In this document: positions 43,687-54,321 of the stretch, piece after piece
Position numbering within the stretch: the first letter of the stretch is position 1
Layout: every line of letters starts with the position of its first letter
NCBI RefSeq assembly: GCF_040954645.1
Contig: NC_092808.1
Coordinates: forward strand, 81,843,389 to 81,907,388
From: Diabrotica undecimpunctata
Lineage: Eukaryota > Arthropoda > Insecta > Coleoptera > Chrysomelidae
DNA length: 64,000 bases
Direction of reading: 5' to 3'
The notes under the pieces: generated by a model
Seen by the model: the letters and a program-made list of their open reading frames with translations, nothing else
Told to the model about the DNA's origin: nothing
The model's database searches: none
Translations under genes and position numbers: made by a program

Positions 43687-43690
43687 ATAA

Positions 43691-44255
43691 CGTTACGACG
43701 GAAGTGAAAAGGCGAATATTGATTGCAAATAAATGTTACCATGGCTTAATTAGGCAATTAGTATCAGATAACGTCGCAAGAAAAACAAAATGCCAAATAT
43801 ATAAAACCCTAATAAGACCGGTACTCACATACGGCTCAGAAACCTGGACCCTCACTAAAAGAGAGGAAACGTTGTTAGCCACCTTCAAAAGAAAAATCTT
43901 GCGACACATATATAAGGGCACAAAAGAAAACGGAATATGGCGAAGAAGAAACAACTCTGAACTATACAAAATATACCAGGATCCGGATATTATAACATTC
44001 ATTAAAATAGGACGGCTGCGTTGGATAGGACATGTAGAAAGAATGGAAGAAGGCGAAAGACCAAACAAAATCTTCAAACAGATGCCAGTAGGAAAAAGAA
44101 CAAGAGGAAGACCGAAACTGAGATACTTAGAACAAATAGAAAATGATATAACAACCTTAAAAATAAAAAACTGGAGAAAAAAAGCACGAAACAGATCAGA
44201 ATGGAGAAGAATCCTGGAACAGGCCAAGACCCAAAAAGGGTTGTCGAGCCAGTGA
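43691..44255 (+). pseudogene. non-LTR RT C-terminal part, downstream of gypsy B
   Basis: Continues the RT frame interrupted at 37516. It reads EVKRRILIANKCYHGL, KTLIRPVLTYGSETW, LLATFKRKILRHIYK, RLRWIGHVERM and GRPKLRYLEQIENDI, ending in a stop at 44253-44255 followed by the (gat)n tail. This is the thumb and C-terminal tail of an endonuclease-RT type element. 183 codons are intact from 43704. Confidence 0.88.
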
Positions 44256-44284
44256 TGATGATGATGATGATATTCTAATTTAGT

Positions 44285-45569
44285 AGAAGAATAGTCATCA
44301 TTTGCAATATTTGATACGTTATCTTTAGTTCAGCCTCAAAAAAAGGAAGGTATATTTTTTGTCTAATAAAGTTCTAACGCTATCTGTACAATCATCTATG
44401 AAGATAATACCATCAGCGAATCAGTTAATTTTCTTTGTTTTTTTGTATTTTTAGTATTTTATTATGTTCTCCAAGGGTCCGCCAAAAATTCTTAAGATAT
44501 TTTGTTTTTTTTTGTGTTACTTGTCGTTGTATATCAATTATATTATATTTGGTTTCTCTGTCCATTCGTTTGGAAAAATACAGCGTTTTGGTACATGTAT
44601 TTTATCATCTTTGTATATCGGTTATGTAGGCGATATTTATTTAGCCCTGTTAGTTAAAAAAACTGTTGTCAAAAATCATTTCGTGATCTTCAAATATTTT
44701 ACAACTTTTTCCCTGGATGGGTGAAGTCTATCTTAGTTTTTAATTTCTTGGTTAATTTTTGTTATAATAAGTATGTAGATAGCTACTAGTATGTAGTATG
44801 TAGATTACTGGTTTATGGTTTCAATATGTCTGCTGGCTGTATTAACGATTTTTATTATATTATTGTTTATTTCTCTACATAATTTTCAAAATACATAAAA
44901 AAACACTATGCTTAAACATATTTTATATCAATGTACGAGATATGATGACAACCTTATTGAAGTTCGAGCTGCAATCAATATTACTGAACACTTAATTACA
45001 CCAAGTACATGATGGGCTTTATCGCATTACCAACAGCAATCTGAGTGAGAATAATTATGGCGAAATGTTTTGTCCTTTACGTTAGAGATTTTGTTATTGC
45101 CTGTACAATACGTATTCAACTTCCTCTTAATCAGGCAATGATCAGCAACTAAATACTCTTTAGATAGAAATTAATAATTTAAATTGGCAATATTTAGCTC
45201 AAAGTGCACCAAGTATTGTTAATTCGCCTTTACGAATTTTTTTGAATATCAAGTTAATTTCTTAACAGAATATTCTTATTTTAATTTATTTTTGTGTATT
45301 GATATGTTATTACATTTATTATTATTATTATATAAATCATTCTGTCAGATAATTTTATTGGATAACCCATTTGTTAATGTATTGTTAAATATATTACAAA
45401 TGTTAATATAAAATTTGTAATAATATAATATACAACAAATTATTATTACGATTAGATTAGATTAGTTAGATTCTAAAAATTAAAGGCCCATTAACTGACT
45501 GAACCACTTATAAAAATTCTTTACTTTGATACTGGCAAACAGATTGTGAGTATAACTTGATTTCTACCA
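44285..45569. other. no clear gene; possible non-LTR tail trace
   Basis: AT-rich. Near 44910-45010 a frame reading HILYQCTRYDDNLIEVR weakly resembles the cysteine-histidine tail of a Jockey-like ORF2. A gatta-type repeat occurs near 45453-45470. Nothing firm. Confidence 0.35.
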
Positions 45570-45574
45570 GTCAA

Positions 45575-45735
45575 AAGAACAAGCCGAATTTTGGTCAGAA
45601 CACGATGAACAATTATTGATCATCCGCAGTGCTTTAAAACACGAAAAGTCGATCATAATCGACCTCTAGTACTTATTTTTGTTGACTTTCATAAAGCATT
45701 TAATACAGTGGAAATAGTTGCTCATTTAAAAGCAA
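45575..45735 (+). pseudogene. non-LTR RT fragment left of mariner
   Basis: SEHDEQLLIIRSALKHEKS in one frame and RPLVLIFVDFHKAFNTVE in another are RT palm motifs, the second holding the first catalytic Asp. It ends at the mariner. A further RT piece at 47520-47615 may be its continuation. Confidence 0.7.
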
Positions 45736-46954
45736 CTACGGTCGGCGTTCCGCGCATGAGCGCTGGTTACCTACATTTCTTGTCTGCCATTGCCATTGCA
45801 GTCTGATTCTTCATTGTATACTTGTTTACTCCAGTGTTTAAGATGCCTCCAACAATCGTGAGTCACGCTGATTGTGAAGTACGGGATGTTATACGATTTC
45901 TTAGTGTTAAAGGCGTAAAACCGATCGATATTCATTGTGAGATCGTTGAAGTTTACGGACAAAACATTATGAGTGATGGAATGGTAAGGAAATGGATGAG
46001 AGCATTTATTAAAGATGGCCGCACAAATGTGCATGATGAAGAACGGAGTAGGCGTCCTTCGGTCGTTAATGAAAATTTGGTGCAGAAAGTGGACGAAAAA
46101 GTGGACGCGTTTGTATCGCATTGTTACCGAGAACTTGAATTACCGGAAATTGTGTTCACGTTGGGTTCCAAACGGATGGGACGGATTTGCACAAATCCCA
46201 ACGTTTAGGCAGTGCATTGACTTTCCTTGAGCGGTACCACAGTGAAGGTGAAGATTTTTTAGACCAAATTGTTACTGGTGACGAAACGTGGGTGGCCTAC
46301 GTCACACCAGAATCGAAACAACAATCCATGGAATGGCGACATTCATCATCACCCAAAAGAGTGAAGTTTAAGCAAACAATTTCTGCCCGGAAAATCATGT
46401 GCACAGTTTTTTGGGGCAGAAAAAGAGTATTTAGTGGAGTTCCTGCCTCGTAATGAGACAATCAATGCAGCGTCTTATTGTGAGACATTGAAAAATCTGC
46501 GTCGTGCAATCCAGAACAAAAGACGTGGCAAGTTGAGTAAGGGTATCGTTTTGCTGCATGACAATGCCCGTCCACATGTGGCTAATCAGACTAAAGATCT
46601 CATCAAATCATTTAAATGGGAAACTCTAGGTCATCCTCCATACAGCCCTGATCTGGCGCCCAGCGACTACCATTTGTTCCAGCACTTGAAGAAACACCTG
46701 GGCGGTCAGCGTCTTTAAGACGATAACGAAGTCAAAACATTTGTGATGCAGTGGTTAACAAGTCAGGCGGCAGAATTTTATCAGGAGGGTATTCAAAAAC
46801 TGGTGCCACGTTATGACAAGTGCCTCAATATTCACGGAAATTATGTAAAAAAGTAGATTAAGGTACAGGCTTTCATGTAAAAATAAAATTATTGCTATAT
46901 CTTTGCACGTCTTTTTTTAATCTTAAAACGGTACTTTCCAAAACACGCCTCGTA
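45736..46954 (+). mobile_element. mariner-family DNA transposon, damaged
   Basis: The right terminal repeat (about 46929-46954, reverse complement tacgaggcgtgttttgg) is typical of mariner and is followed by TA. The left terminal repeat is not found: the recognisable element starts with a tcggcgttccgcgc leader at about 45742, so the left end appears truncated. It carries a broken transposase. Confidence 0.82.
45843..46856 (+). pseudogene. mariner transposase
   Basis: ATG at 45843, stop at 46854. The N-terminal DNA-binding part is VRDVIRFLSVKGVKPIDIH to SRRPS. After a scrambled stretch with frame changes (46100-46210), the frame LGSALTFLERYHSEGEDFL leads to VTGDETWV (first catalytic Asp). HDNARPHVANQ (second Asp) and YSPDLAPSDYHLF follow, with 34 residues between the second and third Asp, the D34D signature of mariner. 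The last part (EFYQEGIQKLVPRYDKCL) follows a TAA near 46717. Length is near the usual ~345 residues minus a small N-terminal loss. Inactive. Confidence 0.88.
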
Positions 46955-46998
46955 TATAGGAAATGGGAGAACTAGAAATTGTCATTATATAACTAATA

Positions 46999-47490
46999 GT
47001 CCAGTCGTCAGAGAGTTGACTAAAAATCATACACACAAGCTGAATTTTGCAGAAAATATTAATTTTGGGACCTCAAGAAAGATGCAAAAAATTATATAGA
47101 TATCGAATTTTTACTGTCGAGCTGATACAAATTTTATTGAACGTTGATTTCGCGCGCATAAGTGACATGCAACATCGATGGTCGCTTGCATTGTTTCTAA
47201 GAGAACGGTTCATTTTACACAAAAAATGCTTTTAAACATTTTTGTTTAAAATTATCTCAGCTAATTTTTTCATTAAAAATATTTTTTTCTGCGGTGTACA
47301 GATTCTTAGTAAATCGATTTTTTGCGTTTTTACCCCCCTGCAAGGGGGTTTTAGGGGAAAGCCCGATGGTAAAAGAGGTAAACTTTTTTGAACCTTTTTT
47401 GGGGTGGCAAAATTAATATTCTCGGCAAAATTCAGCTTGTTCGTACGATTTTTGAAGGTTCAGTGGCAATTTCGTCTCTGACGACTGGAG
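46999..47490. mobile_element. TIR element (492 bp), family shared with 6226-6559
   Basis: Ends gtccagtcgtcagaga and the reverse complement of tctctgacgactggag: 16-bp inverted repeats with one mismatch, bordered by TA (46997-46998, 47491-47492). No transposase frame. It has an extra cccccctgcaaggggg hairpin near 47334 that the 6.2-kb copy lacks. TA target and size fit a Tc1/mariner-type MITE. Confidence 0.8.
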
Positions 47491-47519
47491 TATAAGGATA
47501 TAAAAGTCATCCACAAAAA

Positions 47520-47618
47520 TGCAACAGGGAAATACTATGTCACCAAAACTATTTATAACAGTGATGTTATACATAAATATTGCTAAAAGATATGTGTATT
47601 TGGGTGAAAGAAATTAAT
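47520..47618 (+). pseudogene. non-LTR RT fragment right of the MITE
   Basis: Reads QQGNTMSPKLFITV (RT motif QGDTxSPKLF) and, after an internal deletion, KRYVYLGE. Likely the same RT as 45575-45735, split by the mariner and the MITE. Confidence 0.55.
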
Positions 47619-48491
47619 GCGGGAAAACCGGACCTGTGAGCAACTGAGAAGAGTAAAATCAGGATGACCAGTATTTAAAAAAATTAAATATCTTTAAATA
47701 ATTATTAGAGTCCATTTAAAAAGAAAACTTTTAACCACAGTATTCTATCAATCCTCACATACAGAGCAAAACCCTTAACTCTTACAAATATATCAATGAA
47801 AAGATAAAAAGACGAAAAGAGCATAAAATGGATCATTGCTTGGAATAAGCTTTGGAAATAGAGAAAGAAGCAAGGATATTCATAATTAAGTAAAGTAAAA
47901 TAAAAAAAAAACATAAATAATCAGCGAAAAACGATTTTAGTCGAAAAATTATAAATAATAAGAAAAACCGAAATATAAATGTGATTTCACCAAAAAATGT
48001 ATTCCTGATACCATCTTTACCAAAACAGGACCAAAACCTACAACCTACGCCAATTATGGTAACCGTCATTAAAAATTAAGAAGAGTTAACAACAATACTT
48101 AAACAAACAGTGGGCAGTAACACTCAATCAAAATGAATTGGTAATGGTATTAATAAAATTAATACTTCTAGTAAATAAGCGTACACAATATTTCATGACT
48201 TAAAAAGCTTACAAGACTAGCACTTAATGCCACTCTTAGACTTAAATGAAGAACAGAGGAACCTTTGGACATAAATAAAATGTATAACGGTTCTGAAATG
48301 ACTTAGGCTACAATTGATCCATTTTCGGATTGGAAACCGAAACGTAAAATAAAAATTTTAAAATGTGAATTTCATTACAGTCATTTGTGGCTTAATCCGA
48401 CATAAATATAATATTTAAAGTATTAAAACATAAAAAAATGCACTGCAGTTGTTACTATAGAAGCAATTTAAAAAATAGTATGTTGCATATT
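47619..48491. other. no gene recognised
   Basis: AT-rich spacer. Confidence 0.45.
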
Positions 48492-50027
48492 TACACTTCA
48501 CAAAGAAATTACCGCACCACTTTAAAACTTGAAAATATTAACTGAAATGAAGCGCATTTTATTTCGTATTACTTTAATTTTGTAAAACAAACAGATTTGG
48601 TAATGTCCCTAACCAACTTCACTATTCAAAAACTTAACACAATCTTAAAGTAATGAACAACAAAACCGCCAATTCTAAAAATTGAAACAGTTCAAATTTT
48701 TTTGCTTTAATAACACGTATTTTACTCCCTGCTGTAAAAAACAGCTTGGCATCGACGATTCATACTCGAAATAAGCGATCTTAAAGTATTATTAATCAGT
48801 CTATTCCAAATTTGGACAAGATGTTGTTCCAGTTCCTGCAGGGTGTTTGGTTGATTAGGAGAATTCCGCAGACATCTACTAAACAAGTCCCAAACATTCT
48901 CTAAATGACTAAGATAGGCAATATTCACTAGCCATCCTATACTGTCGATTTCAACTTCCTCTAGATAATTTTTGCACTATATTTGCAACGTGCGGTTGTG
49001 TATTATCCTGCGTTAGAACAAAATGTCTGTCAATATAAGGGGCAAATGGCACAATAGGTCTTGAAGAATGTTAACGATATATTAGTGAGCATTAATGGTA
49101 CCGTTAGTCAACTCCCGCATGTCTATACGACCCGTAAAAGAAACGCTACCGCAGAACATAACCGACCCTCCACCAAGTAACGTCATTCCTCGCATGTTAC
49201 ACAGTGCATACCGTTCGTTCTGACGTCGATATACATGAATATATCTATCACAGTTGTAAATACAAAATATACTTTAATCTGTAAACAACACTCTATTCCA
49301 ATCAGCCTTTAACCAATGGACATGATTTCGTAAAAATTCTAAACGCGTTCTGCGTTGAGCTACGTTCAAGGTTGGTTCTCTGATAGACATACGATTTACC
49401 AAAATACCTTCCTTGAGGCATTGGCGAACAGTTTTATAGCTGATTTGAACATTATGAATATGTTCAAGTTGGGATTATAAGCTTCTGGTAGTTACAAATC
49501 GTTTTAAGGCGCGAAGTTGTAAAATACGGTCTTAAATACGAGTTGATACATGATGTTCTTGTCCAGGACGCCTAGAATGACTACTGGTCTCCGTATACCA
49601 ATCCATCATTCGGGAGATCAACGTATGGTGTAAGCCAAACCATTCCCCTAAACTTGAGTAACTCCAATTTTCTTCGTGCAAAACAACTATTTGGACTTAC
49701 TCTTCATTAGCCAAATTTCTCGATTCGCGATGCATTTTGAACTAATCAATAACAAAATGTTAGCAATAAACAGCAAAAGTTCACACAACGATTTAAAAAT
49801 GACACTTACCTCTTATCGACATTAACAGATTTACAGCACCTTTGTTTTTTGTTCTTTAGAAACCGGTTGAAACAAAAACAAAACTAGAATTTGATAAAAA
49901 CATTCCAAATACATGATACATTCAATACAAAAATAAATACATGATATATTCAATACATAAATGTAAAACACCAATGACTCGCTTTTTTTTTTAAGTAGAT
50001 GGTGCGTTAATTTCTTGCAGTAGTGTA
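48492..50027 (-). mobile_element. Tc1-like DNA transposon, inactive
   Basis: Imperfect inverted repeats of about 30 bp: left tacacttcacaaagaaatta (from 48492); the right end, as reverse complement, shares tacac, aagaaatta and cgcacca. The TA at each end fits the target. They enclose a minus-strand Tc1 transposase pseudogene at the expected distance. Confidence 0.75.
48722..49735 (-). pseudogene. Tc1-like transposase
   Basis: The minus-strand ATG is at 49735-49733; the last stop is 48724-48722. It reads MHRESRNLANEE, then EWFGLHHTLISRMM (helix-turn-helix), TRLEFLRNHVHW, ADWNRVLFTD with a stop in the next codon (first catalytic Asp, normally DES), GGGSVMFCGSV, then a broken stretch around the second Asp (DNxxPH) and a clean C-terminal end HLENVWDLFSRCLRN to RRCQAVFYSRE. 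About 335 codons, the normal Tc1 length, with several stops and frame changes. Confidence 0.85.
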
Positions 50028-50322
50028 GTAGTAAAAACACACATTTCCGAATGACGATGCAAATTGTTTAAATTTAAGAATAGAAGTTCGGAGATTTGTT
50101 TTGATTACGGGGTACATAAACTAGTTACCGGAGGTACATACTGTTTCTGAAATTGCATTTAGTAATAAGTACTTGAAAATGTATTAATAAAAATTACATA
50201 AAGAAAACACTTGACATCTACTATTATATTATAATTAAAGAGACATCAAATACATTTCTTTATTCAGTCAGTCATACGTATTTTTCCAAACAGTCCTAGA
50301 ATAATATTCTGGATCTAGGCTG
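50028..50322. other. no gene recognised
   Basis: Spacer between the Tc1-like and I-like elements. Confidence 0.5.
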
Positions 50323-50639
50323 AAAATAATATTTCCGAGACCGGCCCTGGCAAGGTACGGTTAAGTTGTACTGATAGCGTACTCCTAGTTTTTAATAAAA
50401 ACAAGTGGTTTTATTAAATAGTTTTTTAAAATTAAAGTGTTTATCTACTAGATACTACTACGTAAGTCATCCATACGTAATTATTAATTTATTATTGTGA
50501 AAAGAAAACGTCAAATAATAAATATACACTACCGTACAATAATTTTGTGAGGTTACCTGCTTTAAGTAGCTTATAGTAGCATGCGATTGGTTTTTCATTT
50601 ACCAGAGTCGGAGTAAGGCCTTCGCCACCACAGCTTAAA

Positions 50640-52192
50640 ATGACTTCACACAATGTAAACACACCTTCCGATCTAACCAGTCCAGTAAATCAACGTTCGA
50701 ATATCACAAACAGTTATGCTTCAGCCGCTTCACATTCTTTTCAGAGTAAGAACCAAGCAATTGTATTTAGTTGTATCGATAATGCTAAACTGCAGGATTA
50801 TCTCATTCCTTTGAGTACAATCATCAACCAAAAAATATTATTTTTTCATCTAGATTATCTCATAATAGAATCTGCATGTACTTGGCAAACAAAACCGTAG
50901 TAGATAATTTCATGACACAATATGACTCTATAGAAGTACTCGGCGAAGTTGTAACAGCACGAAGACTTGTCTCTCCAGCAGAAAGACTAGTCTTGTCTGG
51001 AGTCTGCCCGTCAATTCCTCATCAAGTATTAGTTGAAGAATTACAGAATATCGGTTTAAAGCTTATTTCCCCAATAACATTTCTGAAAATTAGCTCGACT
51101 CTTCCCGAATATAGTCACATATTGAGCTTTCGGAGGCAAGTTTATATAAGCCCTATAACATCACCAATTCCAGATTCTATTCTAATAAATTTCGACCAAA
51201 CACCTTACCGCATATTTTTGTCACAAGGTACACTCACCTGCTTTATTTGCAAAAATACAGGACACATATCATCCCACTGCAAAACCAGTTCAGTAACGGA
51301 ATCAACACATATTGAGTCAAACAATGAAGTATCAAATCAAACAGCTTTAACAAGTATACTACACAAGGTACCAAACACCCAGCAGTCATCAAGTTATCCA
51401 TTATCAAATCCGAGCATATCACCTATACCTACAAATCTCCACGACAAAGAAACTACTAATACTCCTACTCATAGCAACACTTTTAATCAACCTCATTCAG
51501 CGGCAATACCGTTTTCACAAACTTCGGAAGCAACATTTTCCAATCTATCAGCTCCTTTTCCATTAGATACAACTGCAGAAAATTCTAATAAAACTGATAC
51601 ATCACCACAATTTTTTGAAACAACCAATTCAGTACCTCCAGTACTTCCAAATGTAATAAAGCCACACCATCTAAGTGAAAACTCTAATAGCAATTGCGAA
51701 AACATAAGTTCTTCCATAAAACGCAGTATTGGTGAGATCGACACGCCTCCTTCAGATTCAGCAATTTCATCAGAAAATCTGTTTGCAAAACCCAAACTCT
51801 CTAAACCAAAAAAACCGCGCTCATCTAAAGTTCAATCTACACGGGAAACTCTTGAAAATTTCATTGATAATCATACCCCACCATTCGTTTTAAATTTCCA
51901 CCAATTGTCTTTACTGATTGATAATGTCCAAGGCTCCCCCGACACTATTAGCGTCGTTAAAGAATTTACAACTGATATGGTTGGTTTACTCCGTCTTTTA
52001 CAAAGCAGCTATCAATATGCAAATGATAGATCTACAAAAAGCAAGTTTACAAAACTTCAAAAGAAACTATACACCCACTTAGGGAAAGAGATTTCTGACT
52101 TAGATAGTGACTCTTCTGTAGACAATCGTTCAGTATCATCTAACTCCGAATCTGTTAACAACATTCAACTCGATACTTCAATGGAACATTGA
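50640..52192 (+). pseudogene. I-like ORF1 (Gag-like, CCHC), one frameshift
   Basis: ATG at 50640 after a 300-nt leader. A frame change near 50860 separates the first ~75 codons from the second frame, open to 52192. The second frame has an RRM-like core (RLVLSGVCPSIPHQVLVEEL) and a single CCHC knuckle CFICKNTGHISSHC near 51240. A long Ser/Thr/Pro/Asn-rich linker and a C-terminal helical domain (VVKEFTTDMVGLLRLLQSSY) follow. This layout is that of RNA-binding ORF1 proteins of Jockey/I elements. Confidence 0.82.
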
Positions 52193-52540
52193 TGGATTCT
52201 TCCATCGTCTCCCTATGCTACAGCTTCTTTTATCTGAATATTCTCTAGATATTATTTGTCTACAGGAGACAAACTTAAAGACCAATCAGTTGTACAATTC
52301 AAAAAATTTTACTTGTTTCCGCAAAGACCGTACAGATGCAAGTCGTGCAAGCGGTGGTGTAGCAGTACTAGTAAACAAATCCATCGATGCGATACAAATT
52401 CCAATAGTTAGTGATTTGGAGGCCGTTGCTATCAGAATCATATCTACCAGTTTAGTATCTATTTGCAATGTTTACCTTCCTTGTGACAAACAAGTAAGTT
52501 CTGATAGCCTTTGCAGGTTATTAGAGCAACTGCCACGTCT
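52179..52540 (+). pseudogene. I-like ORF2, endonuclease N-terminal part
   Basis: Overlaps the end of ORF1. Reads QWNIDGFFHRLPMLQLLLSE, IICLQETNLK (catalytic Glu), RASGGVAVLV and SICNVYLPCD, the first ~110 residues of an APE endonuclease. The similarity stops at about 52540, where the sequence jumps to the RNase H end. Confidence 0.83.
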
Positions 52541-53133
52541 CTCTACATTCATTGAAACACATTTTTCCGAAACATCCTTTTGAAAAGTTGCTAAAATACC
52601 AGCTTTCCCAAGGTCATGAATATGGAAGAAGCGTCCAGTTTTTATGGGTTCCCTCACACGTCGGAATAACAGAAAATGAAGAAGCTAACAGGATTGCACG
52701 AGAGGCAATTTTAAGTGATTTGTCGGAGCCGATAGACAAGTGTGTTTCCAGTGACTTAAAAGCTTATTTTAAAAATAAAGTGTTGTGTTTGTGGCGAAAT
52801 GAGTGGTCTCAAACTAATTCCAATTTAAATAAAATCAAAAATAATGTGTCTCAGTGGTTTCCATCGTCGCGCAATAGACGAGAACAAATTGCGGTTGCGC
52901 GTTTACGTCTAGGACATATCAGATTAACGCACTCCTACCTCTTCACAAAGAAAAATCCACCTATATGTGATCAGTGTAATGTCCGATTAATAGTCGAACA
53001 CTTTTTAACAATTTGTAGTAAATATGACCAAGAAAGACAGCGCTACAAGATCCCAAACGCTCTAGATCAAAACTGTACCTGTGACAATATAGTGAATTAT
53101 CTCAGATCCATAAACATTTTGTATAATCTGTAG
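52541..53133 (+). pseudogene. I-like ORF2, RNase H end and C-terminal finger
   Basis: Frame ending at 53133. It reads SLHSLKHIFPKHP, QFLWVPSHVGITENEEANRI (the last RNase H motif, with His and the final acidic position as Asn), and LRLGHIRLTHSYLF. The C-terminal finger is CDQCNVRLIVEHFLTIC (C-x2-C-x8-H-x4-C). In a complete element ~600 residues of endonuclease, RT and RNase H would separate it from 52540. Confidence 0.83.
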
Positions 53134-53226
53134 GTGTTTAACTTTGTTATTTATATTTTGTTCCGTCGCTAATAACCTTTTGGTGGATGCGACATCTTTT
53201 TCTAATAAAAAAAAAATAATATTTCC

Positions 53227-53564
53227 ATACTGTTTTCTGAAAGTTGCTTAGCGACGGACTAATATGGAATTGCGTATTTATTAGTCATAAATTGTGCAGA
53301 GAATTACATAATTCTTGACATATTGTATAAAACAAATAAATGGCTAACTCAGTGTTAAACTTGTCATGTGTGTATGTCATTTTGACATCCTCCACCATAC
53401 CATAACGCTGCCTGCTAGAAGTCAATATACCTTCGGCTAACATGTTCTGTGCACAGAAAATAGTAAACTGATCTGTGTGCAAAAAATATAGAAATGTGCC
53501 TTATAACAGTAACTAAACTCACTAGAGAGTTTTATGTTAAATTTAAAAACTACTCATTATTATT
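53227..53564. other. no gene recognised
   Basis: Short spacer. Confidence 0.45.
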
Positions 53565-53565
53565 A

Positions 53566-53566
53566 T

Positions 53567-53629
<63 letters not shown>
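53566..53629. repeat. (AT)n microsatellite
   Basis: Continuous AT repeat preceded by attattattatata. Confidence 0.95.
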
Positions 53630-53633
<4 letters not shown>

Positions 53634-54183
53634 TACCACGCATTACATTCCGTTAAGTCGGCTTGCGATGGTAGTGTATATGAAATAGTCTGAAGAAGAA
53701 AAGTATGTGACCTTTGACATTCTAGCTAGAATTGTAACGATTGAGATAGCAAAACAAAAACTCAAGGTAAAAATCTCATAAATAATCTTATATAATTTTC
53801 TTTATTAAATTAAGCAACCGCTTTATTATGGGTGAAAACTTTAACCCTTAATAGTAATGAGTCTGCTCCCTACTCATAATCCCTAAGAAATTTGAGTTCT
53901 ACAAAGCTTCTACTGGATATGGATGTTAACTAAAACAATTTATTTTAACGCATTTTATGACAAAACACTGTAGCGTTATAACTGCTACATTGCCTGCTTT
54001 CTTTCTTATATTAATATATTTCGTTAATTCTATTCTCCAATTTCCATATCTTCTGCATTATTCATATTCTTCTATATTATATTCTCCACTGTATTTCTTA
54101 TTTTTTTATATATTTTCTCAGATATAGATTGTATCAGAATTATGTCGTTACTTAATTGACCAGTTGGCGTCCAAATCTATCTT

Positions 54184-54321
<138 letters not shown>

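Larger units (their letters stand above)
50323..53226 (+). mobile_element. I/Jockey-type non-LTR element with large internal deletion
   Basis: The 14-bp word aaaataatatttcc occurs at 50323-50336 and 53213-53226, the second merging with the A-rich tail. The body starts gagaccggccctggcaagg, a GC-rich 5' end, so the 5' terminus seems complete. Inside are ORF1, the first third of an APE endonuclease, then the end of an RNase H and the C-terminal finger; the whole RT is gone. Presence of RNase H points to the I group rather than Jockey proper. Confidence 0.82.

Noticed and set aside
43736..44227. 163-codon minus-strand open frame
   Set aside because: Antisense of the non-LTR RT C-terminal part; low-complexity hydrophobic translation.
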